From: Thermodesulfobacteriota bacterium
GTDB lineage: Bacteria > Desulfobacterota_D > UBA1144 > Nemesobacterales > UBA2774
DNA: 11,246 bases
NCBI GenBank assembly: GCA_039028315.1
Contig: JBCCIH010000063.1
Location: forward strand, 1 to 11,246
Direction: 5' to 3'
Of this stretch, positions 1-6,938 are shown one piece after another; position 1 is the first letter of the stretch; every line of letters starts with the position of its first letter. The notes below the pieces were generated by a model. The model was given only the letters and a program-made list of their open reading frames with translations. It did not search any database and was not told the DNA's origin. Made by a program: the position numbers and the translations under genes.

Positions 1-1043
1 TGATCGACAACGGTCCATATATGACCGATATTGCTCAGGACAACGCTCTAATTGATGGGGTTTGTTATGAAACTCAGCTTGAAGAAAACATATCAATTCT
101 CCTACAAGCAGACTTGTCTCTTGTTAAGGCTGGCAATCTTGTCAGAAAACTAAATATATTAAACAAACTCCGCTCTTTGATTGGAAAGTTCGGCTCAAAT
201 TATCCTGTTATTGCAGTTGTTTCAGATTCCGGAATGATAACTCTTGGAGAGAGCAAGGGAAGCGGCCCTGTAAAGAGCATGGGGTCTGAATCACTCAACA
301 AACTCCTTGATAAAGTCTCATCTGACAGAAAAGTTAGAGCACTTGTCCTTAGGGTTTTGAGCCCAGGCGGCTCTGCTGTTGCATCAGATCTTATATGCAA
401 AAAGTTAGAAGAAATATCACAAACAAGGCCCGTTGTTATATCAATGTCTGATGTTGCTGCATCCGGAGGATATCTTCTCTCACTTGGGGCTGATAAAATA
501 GTGGCAGACTCAATGACCATAACAGGCTCTATTGGTGTTGTTTCAGGAAAATTTAACCTAGGCGGTCTTTATAACAAACTCGGTATCACAAAAGACTATG
601 TGGTTAAAGCTAAAAATGCCCTTATGTTTACTTCTAGCAAGGACTTCTCAGAGGATGAAGAAGCAAAACTTCTCGAGATAATGGAGTTTTACTACACTAA
701 ATTTGTTGGCAGAGTTTCAGATTCAAGAAAAATGGGTTTTGAGCAAGCTGAAAGCTTTTCAAAGGGCAGGGTTTGGACTGGTAATCAAGCCAAAGAAAAT
801 GGCCTTGTTGATGAGCTGGGCACTATTCAAACAGCAATCAATATCGCAAAAGAGAAAGCGGAAATTTCAGAAACATCTATGCCGGTGGTCAAATTTTACT
901 GCGAACCAAGGGGAGTCTCGATTGCCTCTTTAGTTAAAGATTCTTCAGTGTTAGGAAGCTTAAATAACATATTTGCAGCTCTGAATTCACTTACTAAAGA
1001 GAAAGTACTCACGATAATGCCATATGACATAGATATTAGATAG
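1..1043 (+). CDS. sppA: Signal peptide peptidase SppA (S49 family), 5'-truncated by the window edge
   Basis: Membrane-bound serine protease of family S49 that degrades signal peptides left after protein export. The reading frame is open from base 3 to the stop at 1041-1043, with no start needed at the ATG at 21. The residues just before that ATG (IDNGPY) continue the domain, so the gene starts left of the window. The visible part is the C-terminal half of a 67K-type two-domain SppA. The motif RVLSPGGSA is at residues 111-119 counted from the ATG at 21. AASGGY at 146-151 carries the probable nucleophile Ser148 (codon 462-464), and TITGSIGV at 166-173 is the usual following block. In E. coli SppA the catalytic Lys lies in the N-terminal half, so here it would be outside the window. 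The gene ends 2 bases from the stop of the convergent DUF457 gene, with no room for a terminator. Family assignment is firm. Confidence 0.93.
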   Translation, partial: IDNGPYMTDIAQDNALIDGVCYETQLEENISILLQADLSLVKAGNLVRKLNILNKLRSLIGKFGSNYPVIAVVSDSGMITLGESKGSGPVKSMGSESLNKLLDKVSSDRKVRALVLRVLSPGGSAVASDLICKKLEEISQTRPVVISMSDVAASGGYLLSLGADKIVADSMTITGSIGVVSGKFNLGGLYNKLGITKDYVVKAKNALMFTSSKDFSEDEEAKLLEIMEFYYTKFVGRVSDSRKMGFEQAESFSKGRVWTGNQAKENGLVDELGTIQTAINIAKEKAEISETSMPVVKFYCEPRGVSIASLVKDSSVLGSLNNIFAALNSLTKEKVLTIMPYDIDIR

Positions 1044-1045
1044 TA

Positions 1046-1498
1046 TCAGTAAAGTTTAAATTGCCGGTCTAATATTAGATGGCTTAAATATCCGATAACA
1101 ACTGGAACATAGTACTCAAGCCCTCCAACTCCAAGTTCAGGCTTGACCACTGGAAGTATAACAAGGGGAGAGGGGATCAAAAACGCCGCCGATATTGAAT
1201 GCGTCCACCCCCTGTGTTTTCCGATTATAGGAAGAAGAGCGAAAAACCCTAAGAGCGCAGCTTCTTTGAATCGCCCGGAGAGCAGCAGCACTGCATCAAG
1301 TGCAATGAAAAATCCGTAGAATAATTTTTGTGCATGAGAGTTTGTATCTATATCGGGCCAAATGGCTCCTAAAATGCACAGACCAAACCATATAAGGACC
1401 TCGTAGCTTGGCTTAAAGGCAAAAAATATTATAAGAACTGCAAGATAGATTATAAATGCAAAGATGCCGCCAGCAACGTGGCTTTTATAAAGACTCAT
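1046..1498 (-). CDS. YdjM/DUF457-family membrane-bound putative metal-dependent hydrolase
   Basis: Small integral membrane protein of 150 residues with several hydrophobic segments (roughly 8-28, 33-47, 60-75, 78-92, 103-118 and 128-145). Conserved polar groups of the YdjM (DUF457) family are visible: His7 in HVAGG, the WPDID motif with Asp49 and Asp51, HRGWTHS with His95 and His100, and GYLSHLILD with His140 and Asp144. The family is predicted to be a metal-dependent hydrolase from these His/Asp residues; its substrate is not known to me. The start overlaps the end of ilvE by 14 bases and has no convincing ribosome binding site, so translation is probably coupled to ilvE. It converges on sppA with 2 bases between the stops. 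Family call is solid; function is inferred. Confidence 0.82.
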   Translation of the reverse strand: MSLYKSHVAGGIFAFIIYLAVLIIFFAFKPSYEVLIWFGLCILGAIWPDIDTNSHAQKLFYGFFIALDAVLLLSGRFKEAALLGFFALLPIIGKHRGWTHSISAAFLIPSPLVILPVVKPELGVGGLEYYVPVVIGYLSHLILDRQFKLY

Positions 1499-2441
1499 TC
1501 TTTACTTTAAGCGGGGGGGTTGTGAAAAAAAACTCAAGCCAGTCCATGTATTTTTGGTCCCTTCCCTGAACTATATCAAAGAATCTGGACTGAAGCTTTT
1601 TGGTGATAGGACCTGGTTTTCCCTGGCCAATTGTTCTTTTATCAACTTCTCTAATTGGTGTAATCTCAGCAGCTGTACCTGTGAAAAAGGCTTCTTCAGC
1701 AATATAGAGTTCATCTCTTGTGAAACGCTCAGTGTCAACTTCAATACCTTCATCTTTGGCAATCTTAATCACTGCGTCTCTGGTAATACCCTCAAGAACC
1801 GATGTAAGAGGAGGGGTTTTCAGTATTCCGTTTCTGACTATGAAAATATTCTCGCCGCTTCCCTCAGCAATATAGCCTTCATTGTCCAGCAAAATAGCCT
1901 CATCAAACCCAAGGCTTGTAGCCTCTATTTTAGCCATAACCGAATTGGCGTAGTTCCCGCTAATTTTAGCCTTTGTCATAAAGGAGTTAACGCCCATTCT
2001 TGTCAGAGATGATATTTTTGTTGTGATACCTTTTGAGAGAGCTCCTTCTCCTAAGTATGTTCCCCAAGGGTATGCCGCAATCACAAGCTCTATTGGATTA
2101 TCACCGGGATGAAGCCCAATCTTGCCTCCTCCGATATATGCAATAGGTCTTATGTACGCAGCGTCTAGTTCATTAGTTGTTAGAAGCTCCAAAATAGCAT
2201 TTGTAGCTTCTTCTTTGGAAAAGGGAATTTTTATGTGTGCTATGTGTGCTGAGGCATAGAGTCTGTCTACATGCTCTTTTAGTCTGAAAACAGCGGAGCG
2301 GTCATCATCGCATTTGTAGGCTCTTATGCCTTCAAATACAGCAAGACCATAATGCAGTGTGTGCGTTAGCGTATGCACATTTGCATCATCCCATGATACG
2401 AATTCTCCGTTGAACCAAATCTTATAGGGTGATTCTTCCAT
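1485..2441 (-). CDS. ilvE: Branched-chain amino acid aminotransferase
   Basis: Class IV PLP enzyme that moves the amino group between glutamate and the keto acids of leucine, isoleucine and valine, the last step of their synthesis. It has 318 residues, slightly longer than the usual 300-310. Visible landmarks are FEGIRAY at 36-42, YIRP at 97-100, the PLP Lys159 in KISGNY, and EGSGENIF at 193-200 with Glu193 (cofactor ring contact in the family). GITRDAV is at 218-224 and FFTGTAAEI at 252-260. The ATG at 2441 has an AAGGAG ribosome site at 2450-2455, 8 bases upstream, and a promoter lies further upstream. The family core appears to end near YMDWLEF (298-304). The last 14 or so residues are read across T8 and C7 homopolymers and may be an extension or an error. 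It overlaps the next gene by 14 bases. Confidence 0.95.
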   Translation of the reverse strand: MEESPYKIWFNGEFVSWDDANVHTLTHTLHYGLAVFEGIRAYKCDDDRSAVFRLKEHVDRLYASAHIAHIKIPFSKEEATNAILELLTTNELDAAYIRPIAYIGGGKIGLHPGDNPIELVIAAYPWGTYLGEGALSKGITTKISSLTRMGVNSFMTKAKISGNYANSVMAKIEATSLGFDEAILLDNEGYIAEGSGENIFIVRNGILKTPPLTSVLEGITRDAVIKIAKDEGIEVDTERFTRDELYIAEEAFFTGTAAEITPIREVDKRTIGQGKPGPITKKLQSRFFDIVQGRDQKYMDWLEFFFTTPPLKVKNESL

Positions 2442-2449
2442 CCCTAAGA

Positions 2450-2455
2450 CTCCTT
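2450..2455 (-). promoter_or_regulatory. Ribosome binding site of ilvE
   Basis: Read on the minus strand this is AAGGAG, 8 bases before the ATG at 2441. It supports that start for ilvE. Confidence 0.7.
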
Positions 2456-2485
2456 AGACCATGCTAAATTCTTTACAAATATAAA

Positions 2486-2514
2486 ATAATCCTTTGTTTA
2501 TTGGTAGTTGTCAA
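2486..2514 (-). promoter_or_regulatory. Sigma70-like promoter for ilvE and the DUF457 gene
   Basis: The -35 box is a perfect TTGACA (minus strand, 2509-2514). After a 17-base spacer comes GATTAT (2486-2491), a 4/6 match to TATAAT. Transcription would start near 2479, giving a leader of about 38 bases before the ilvE ATG that includes its ribosome site. Assigned by consensus matching only. Confidence 0.5.
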
Positions 2515-2532
2515 GTATGAAGGTATTATTTC

Positions 2533-2560
2533 TTGACTCCCCGAACTTTCTTTGAATAAT
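2533..2560 (+). promoter_or_regulatory. Sigma70-like promoter for the PhaR-type regulator
   Basis: TTGACT at 2533-2538 (5/6) is followed by a 16-base spacer and AATAAT at 2555-2560 (5/6). The start point would fall about 2566-2568, directly at the first possible ATG (2568). It stands back to back with the ilvE promoter; the two -35 boxes create the inverted pair GTCAAG (2510-2515) and CTTGAC (2532-2537). Confidence 0.45.
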
Positions 2561-2567
2561 TATACAG

Positions 2568-3146
2568 ATGCCGATGGACCAATCACAGATGAGCGAGTTA
2601 ATCACTATCAAAAAATACAGCAATAGAAGGCTGTATGATTCCACAAATAAGGGCTATGTTACTTTTGAAGATATTGCCTCTCTTATTAGAGAAGGCAGTG
2701 AAATAAAAGTCATAGATTCCCAATCCGGAGAAGATATTACAAAGTTAATATTAATTCAGGTGATATTAGAGAGTGAGAAAAATAAAGAAGATATTCTTCC
2801 AGTTTCTTTCCTTCATATGCTAATCAAATACGGAAACCAGGTTGCGAAAGACTTTTTCGAAAACTATTTTATGATGATGTTTCAACCCTACAACCATGTC
2901 AGGGAAAACTATAAGAAAAATATCAACACCTGGCAAAAGATGGGCTGGTACCCAGAGGAGATCAATTCTGATTCTCAGGGCTCAAATAATTCCAATCATT
3001 CAGATAATCAACCTCATGACTCTGGTCATAAAAGCCGAGAAGGTTACAGCGAGCCAAGTCAATACAAGGCAAGTGATGTTGAACTTTTGATGGAAAAAAT
3101 GAAAGAACTTGAAAAGAAAGTAAATTCGCTGGACGAAGAGAAGTAA
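2568..3146 (+). CDS. PhaR-type (polyhydroxyalkanoate synthesis regulator) DNA-binding protein
   Basis: Probable DNA-binding regulator of 192 residues. Residues 13-70 match the PHB/PHA accumulation regulator DNA-binding domain, with the hallmark IKKYSNRRLYDS at 14-25, YVTFEDIASLIREG at 30-43 and the GEDIT motif at 54-58. Residues 75-130 look like the second, accumulation-associated domain and hold FFENYFMMMF at 96-105. A hydrophilic Ser/Asn/His-rich linker (134-168) leads to a charged probable coiled coil (169-192). Family members repress phasin and PHA-synthesis genes in PHA makers, but no PHA gene is in this window, so the target is unknown. Start candidates are the ATGs at 2568, 2574 and 2589. 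The first would be nearly leaderless from the promoter read here. The third has a weak GGA 10 bases upstream and better matches the short N-terminus of the family. Confidence 0.85.
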   Translation: MPMDQSQMSELITIKKYSNRRLYDSTNKGYVTFEDIASLIREGSEIKVIDSQSGEDITKLILIQVILESEKNKEDILPVSFLHMLIKYGNQVAKDFFENYFMMMFQPYNHVRENYKKNINTWQKMGWYPEEINSDSQGSNNSNHSDNQPHDSGHKSREGYSEPSQYKASDVELLMEKMKELEKKVNSLDEEK

Positions 3147-3182
3147 TTCCTTATCCCTTTTGAACTAAATACTTACTATAAT

Positions 3183-4079
3183 CTAACTTGAAAGTGTGCA
3201 GATTGAAGTGCTTACACTGCCGGTGCCAAATTCATTTATTGCATCTCTTCCGCCGCTGATAGAGCATTCGTTCTCTGGATTGATCGTCACAACCGAGCTG
3301 CCCCCTGCGTTAATGCCAAATTGATTTTCAGATGAGATCGTAACAGTATTATCAATTGGATTTGTGCTCTGTCCTATTTCCACAGATCCGTCATCAAAAG
3401 TTATAATTGTGTCCTGGGTGCTCGATACAACTATGCCCTCGTCAGCCTGCAGAATGATGGCGCCGCCGCTTTGGGCCCTAATACCCTCTCTGCAATCAGT
3501 GATGTTGATACTCTTAACCTGATAAGTAATCGAAACAGTGCCGCCTGCGGTCAAGCAGTTGCCGCCGTTCCCGTCAATATTAAACTCAACAGTGTCTTCG
3601 GCAAAATCTAAAACCGTATCATTAATAAGAGAAATGATATCTTGGAACACCTGCCAGCGATCAATAGATATAATGCTAGGATTTTGCTCAAGAGTTATGT
3701 CTAATATAGTAGTACTGTTTCCAACGACCATTATATTCGGTCTCTCTGCATCAAATGAGTCAGACTCAAATCTCAAATCGACATCTATTGTGCCGGTTGA
3801 AGCTCTAAACTGTAATCTGAAATTACCTTCTGCATCTGCTGTAGTTCTATCCAGACGGAAATTGTTTTCCTCTGCAGTGACCGTGATCGTCCCAAATTCT
3901 GCAAAGTTTAATACCTGGCCTTCTAACACCACATCGCCTATTATACTGCCGTTTCCGCTTCCTCCTCCGCTATCTCCACCGCCGCCAAATTCTACATCAC
4001 AGCCACCGATGGCTAATATTGAAATAAAAAAAGTACAGATCACCATTTTGAGTGTGAATTTCATTTTTTTAGTATTCAT
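3183..4079 (-). CDS. Predicted lipoprotein with Gly-rich linker and beta-helix-like C-terminus
   Basis: 298 residues, function unknown. A lysine-rich N-terminus and hydrophobic stretch (12-24) end in the lipobox I-G-G-C, so Cys27 would be lipidated and the mature protein anchored to a membrane. A flexible Gly/Ser/Asp linker follows (32-45). Residues 46-132 resemble a carboxypeptidase-regulatory-like beta-sandwich (GDVVLEGQV and EGNFRLQF blocks). From about 165 to the end the sequence is beta-rich with loosely recurring Gly/Asn/Asp turns, such as CREGIRAQSGG, NQFGINAGGSS and GRDAINEFGTG, suggesting a short right-handed beta-helix. Four cysteines (175, 196, 272, 294) could form disulfides. The ATG at 4079 has a GGAGG site 5 bases upstream. 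The Asp at +2 after the lipid Cys would mean inner-membrane retention under the E. coli Lol rule. It converges on the PhaR-type gene with a 36-base gap holding no terminator. Confidence 0.72.
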   Translation of the reverse strand: MNTKKMKFTLKMVICTFFISILAIGGCDVEFGGGGDSGGGSGNGSIIGDVVLEGQVLNFAEFGTITVTAEENNFRLDRTTADAEGNFRLQFRASTGTIDVDLRFESDSFDAERPNIMVVGNSTTILDITLEQNPSIISIDRWQVFQDIISLINDTVLDFAEDTVEFNIDGNGGNCLTAGGTVSITYQVKSINITDCREGIRAQSGGAIILQADEGIVVSSTQDTIITFDDGSVEIGQSTNPIDNTVTISSENQFGINAGGSSVVTINPENECSISGGRDAINEFGTGSVSTSICTLSS

Positions 4080-4084
4080 TTTTC

Positions 4085-4089
4085 CTCCG
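4085..4089 (-). promoter_or_regulatory. Ribosome binding site of the lipoprotein gene
   Basis: The minus strand reads GGAGG followed by five A residues and the ATG at 4079. This is a strong site and fixes the start, which in turn places the lipobox correctly. Confidence 0.75.
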
Positions 4090-4118
4090 GCGGTATGTGT
4101 ATAGCGGATATTAACAAT

Positions 4119-4124
4119 ATTATA
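4119..4124 (-). promoter_or_regulatory. Possible -10 box of the lipoprotein gene
   Basis: The minus strand has a perfect TATAAT 39 bases upstream of the ATG at 4079, so transcription would start about 33 bases before it. No good -35 box lies 16-18 bases upstream; the nearest is TTAATG at 19 bases. Tentative. Confidence 0.35.
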
Positions 4125-4218
4125 CCTATCAGTCTTGGATTTTCATTAACTTTATCAATTAGCCTAATCACTCTTGTCATGGTAAATTGCATAATCCGAT
4201 TTTAGTTTTGAGATTAAT

Positions 4219-5475
4219 ATGAATAGATTACCAAGAGCGCTTTTTATAAATCATTCCATAAGGGACGGAGGGCCTGGGAAGAGCCTGTTCTACATTCTTA
4301 AATATATAGATAGAACTAAGATTTCCCCATTTGTTCTAATACCTAAAGATGAGGTTTTCTCAGAGCGACTAAAAGAAGAAGGTATATATGAAAATATTAT
4401 ATTGGATAAAAGATTCCCTGAGAATTTAAAAAGACCAAGGCTGGGGATTTCATTTCAGGATGAAAAGTTAAGTAAAACCAGCTATTTAGAGCCGCTTCAC
4501 AAGTTCATATCAATTCTGCTAAATATTTTTGATATGCTCTCTTTAATAATCACTTCACCTTATTGGCTAAGGAAAAATAAGATTGACGTCATCTACTGCA
4601 ACGGCACTCAGGCAAAAGTTGTAGGTGCACTCATAGGGCTTGTAAATCTCCACCCGGTCATCTGGCATGTACGAAATATTCAGCAAACAAGTGTGCTCCG
4701 TTTTATTATCACTACATTAGCAAAACTCTCAGTTGTGCGTAGGATTATCTGCGTCTCTAACGCTACAGCCGCCCAGTTTGATCATGTTAAGGACAAAGTA
4801 AGGGTTATCTACAACGGGGTAGATATAGAAGATTACAATCCGGCTTTAATAAAAGGTGAGCTAAGGTCCACTTATGGTATATCTGAAAATACCATTGTGG
4901 TCGGAAGCACAGGAAGAATTGTCCCTCGAAAAGGATATGATCTGTTTATAAAATCCGCAAAGGTGGTTATTGATCAATTAGATGATAAAAATAAAGATAT
5001 TAAATTTGTTATAGTCGGCGATACGCCTTACTTTTTTCAAGACAATCATCTTAGCTATTTAAAGGGCCTTGTAAGCGAGTTTGGACTAGATGATTACTTC
5101 ATCTTCACAGGGTATAAGAAAGAGGTTAAGAATTATCTAAAGGATTTTGATATATTCGTGATACCATCAAATTATCCTGATCCTTTCCCACGCTCAGTAA
5201 TCGAAGCTATGGCCTTTGAGCTTCCTTCTATTGGCTTTAAGAAGGCCGGTGGAATTGTTGAATCAATCGATGACGGAGTTACCGGTTTCCTGTGCGATCC
5301 TGGTGACTTTAACCAAATGGGCGAATTTACTTTAAAGCTGGTTACCGATTCCGAACTACGAAAACAGATGGGTCATTTAGGAAGAAAAAGAGTACAGGAT
5401 AATTTCCTCGCAATCGACCGCACGGTAGATATCCAAAGAAATATACTAGAAGTGCTGGGCATATCCGAATCCTAG
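4219..5475 (+). CDS. GT4-family glycosyltransferase
   Basis: 418-residue GT-B fold transferase that would move a sugar from a nucleotide donor to an acceptor, most likely a surface glycan or lipid; donor and acceptor cannot be read. The N-terminal acceptor domain starts with HSIRDGGPGKSL (12-23), the glycine loop near the active site. The C-terminal donor domain (about 195-400) begins at VIYNGVDIEDYNP. It has GRIVPRKGYD at 232-241, with Arg233 and Lys238 as likely phosphate contacts, then VIVGD at 264-268 and DPFPRSVIEAMA at 321-332. The family EX7E motif is present as Asp321 and Glu329. GGIVESIDDGVTGFL follows at 344-358. There is no membrane-spanning segment, though the hydrophobic stretch 95-118 could sit on a membrane. 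It stands alone on the plus strand; its TAG stop overlaps the stop of der. Its promoter is not clear. Confidence 0.88.
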   Translation: MNRLPRALFINHSIRDGGPGKSLFYILKYIDRTKISPFVLIPKDEVFSERLKEEGIYENIILDKRFPENLKRPRLGISFQDEKLSKTSYLEPLHKFISILLNIFDMLSLIITSPYWLRKNKIDVIYCNGTQAKVVGALIGLVNLHPVIWHVRNIQQTSVLRFIITTLAKLSVVRRIICVSNATAAQFDHVKDKVRVIYNGVDIEDYNPALIKGELRSTYGISENTIVVGSTGRIVPRKGYDLFIKSAKVVIDQLDDKNKDIKFVIVGDTPYFFQDNHLSYLKGLVSEFGLDDYFIFTGYKKEVKNYLKDFDIFVIPSNYPDPFPRSVIEAMAFELPSIGFKKAGGIVESIDDGVTGFLCDPGDFNQMGEFTLKLVTDSELRKQMGHLGRKRVQDNFLAIDRTVDIQRNILEVLGISES

Positions 5476-6812
5476 CCCTCATCTCTTTGAGATCGAAAAA
5501 CCAGTTTGATTGGGGTTCCCTCTAGATCAAACTCTTCTCTGAACCTATTCTCTAAAAACCTTTTATAATTCTCGGGAACGCCTTTAATCCGGTTTGTGAA
5601 CACTACAAACGTGGGCTGTTTGGTAAGTGGCTGAGATATGTAGTAAAACTTAATTTCTTTTCCTTTATAAATTGGGGGAGGGGTTTTCTCAACTATTTTG
5701 CTAAGGAAACTGTTCAGCCTTTTTGTGGGTATTCTCTGAGAAAAGTTCTCAAATACCCTATCAATCTCATCAAATATCTTATGAATTCCGCGCCCTGTCA
5801 TTGCGGATATTATAAGCACAGGAGCATAATCTATTGCAAGCAGCTCATCTCTTAATAATTCATCAACCCCAGGGGTCTGAGCTACTTCCGAGGGCACTAG
5901 GTCCCACTTGTTTAGAAGTATCATACAACCGCGCCCCTTGTCAGCTATCAGCCTTGCAAGCCTTGCGTCTTGATGAGTGGGGCCTTCCTGGGCATCTATC
6001 ATGAGAATAGCTATATCTGCTCTTTCCATGGCCCTTACGGCTCTGAATACGCTGTGTTTTTCTACTGAGAAACTTATCCTCGATTTTCTTCTTATCCCTG
6101 CAGTGTCGATTAGTACATATTTCTTCCCGTCCCTGGTGATGTTTGTATCTATCGTGTCTCTGGTTGTTCCGGCAACCGGGCTGGTTATGAGTCTGTCCTC
6201 GCCCAAAAAACGGTTTATTAAGGTAGATTTTCCTACATTTGGCTTTCCCAATACGGCTACTTTTATTGAATCATCCTCTTGTTCAGGCTCAGATTCGTAT
6301 TTGGGTATGACTGCCACTATTTTATCTAGGAGTTCTGATACATTTCTTCCCTGCATAGCAGATATAGCAGTGAGGTCTTCTATTCCTAGGCTGTGAAATT
6401 CAACTGCGCTGCTCTCGTGGTTTTCATGATCTATTTTATTAACAGCAAACAGGACCGGCTTTTGGACTTTTCTAAGTAGCTCGATCACATCTAAGTCATG
6501 AGGCATCACACCTTCTTGCCCATCTAATATGCATACAATAAGATCTGATTCATCTATGGCTATGTCTATCTGATTCTTAATAAGGCTAGGGTATAGCTCC
6601 TCGCCCTCAGGATCAAAACCTCCGGTGTCAACAAGACTGAATTCTCTGCCGTCCCACTCAGCGTCGGCATATATTCTGTCGCGTGTAACTCCCGGTATGT
6701 CTTCAACAATTGATTTTCGCTCAGATATCAATCGATTGAATAGGGTTGATTTCCCGACGTTGGGCCGCCCGACAATGGCTATAAGTGGCTTTTGGTTAGT
6801 TATATCACTCAT
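5472..6812 (-). CDS. der: Ribosome biogenesis GTPase Der (EngA)
   Basis: Essential double GTPase that acts in maturation of the 50S ribosomal subunit. The length of 446 residues is typical. The first GTPase domain has GRPNVGKS (15-22), DTGG (62-65) and NKID (125-128). The second has GKPNVGKS (189-196), DTAG (236-239), NKWD (301-304) and the SAMTGRG G5 loop (336-342). A KH-like RNA-binding domain fills about 361-446. All motifs are intact. The ATG at 6812 is preceded by GGAA about 6 bases upstream. The 126-base gap to the CVNH gene holds a weak possible promoter on the minus strand (TTATCA at 6890-6895, 18 bases, TATTAG at 6866-6871). The gene ends tail to tail with the glycosyltransferase: the CTAG at 5472-5475 gives TAG on both strands. 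Confidence 0.97.
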   Translation of the reverse strand: MSDITNQKPLIAIVGRPNVGKSTLFNRLISERKSIVEDIPGVTRDRIYADAEWDGREFSLVDTGGFDPEGEELYPSLIKNQIDIAIDESDLIVCILDGQEGVMPHDLDVIELLRKVQKPVLFAVNKIDHENHESSAVEFHSLGIEDLTAISAMQGRNVSELLDKIVAVIPKYESEPEQEDDSIKVAVLGKPNVGKSTLINRFLGEDRLITSPVAGTTRDTIDTNITRDGKKYVLIDTAGIRRKSRISFSVEKHSVFRAVRAMERADIAILMIDAQEGPTHQDARLARLIADKGRGCMILLNKWDLVPSEVAQTPGVDELLRDELLAIDYAPVLIISAMTGRGIHKIFDEIDRVFENFSQRIPTKRLNSFLSKIVEKTPPPIYKGKEIKFYYISQPLTKQPTFVVFTNRIKGVPENYKRFLENRFREEFDLEGTPIKLVFRSQRDEG

Positions 6813-6938
6813 GTTATTTCCATTTTTATGAAGGTTAGGAGTTTATCTGAGAATATCGGGTATATCTAATACCGCTATTGCATACGTTTTGATAACATAA
6901 AAATGTTTACTTAAAACTAATTTATGGAGGCTAATAAA

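Noticed and set aside
4174..4195. TTGTCA and CATAAT before the glycosyltransferase as a promoter
   Set aside because: The boxes are only 10 bases apart, too close for a sigma70 promoter, and no better -35 box fits the CATAAT.
2568..5475. The regulator, lipoprotein and glycosyltransferase as one new system
   Set aside because: They lie on alternating strands with separate transcription signals and share no functional link that can be read from sequence.
6857..6874. Inverted repeat around GGTAT and ATACC upstream of der as an operator
   Set aside because: The arms are only 5-6 bases with a bulge, occur once and match no known operator.
6894..6907. AACAT-AAAA-ATGTT hairpin after the CVNH gene as a terminator
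   Set aside because: The stem is five base pairs, mostly A-T, and is not followed by a T run in the reading direction.
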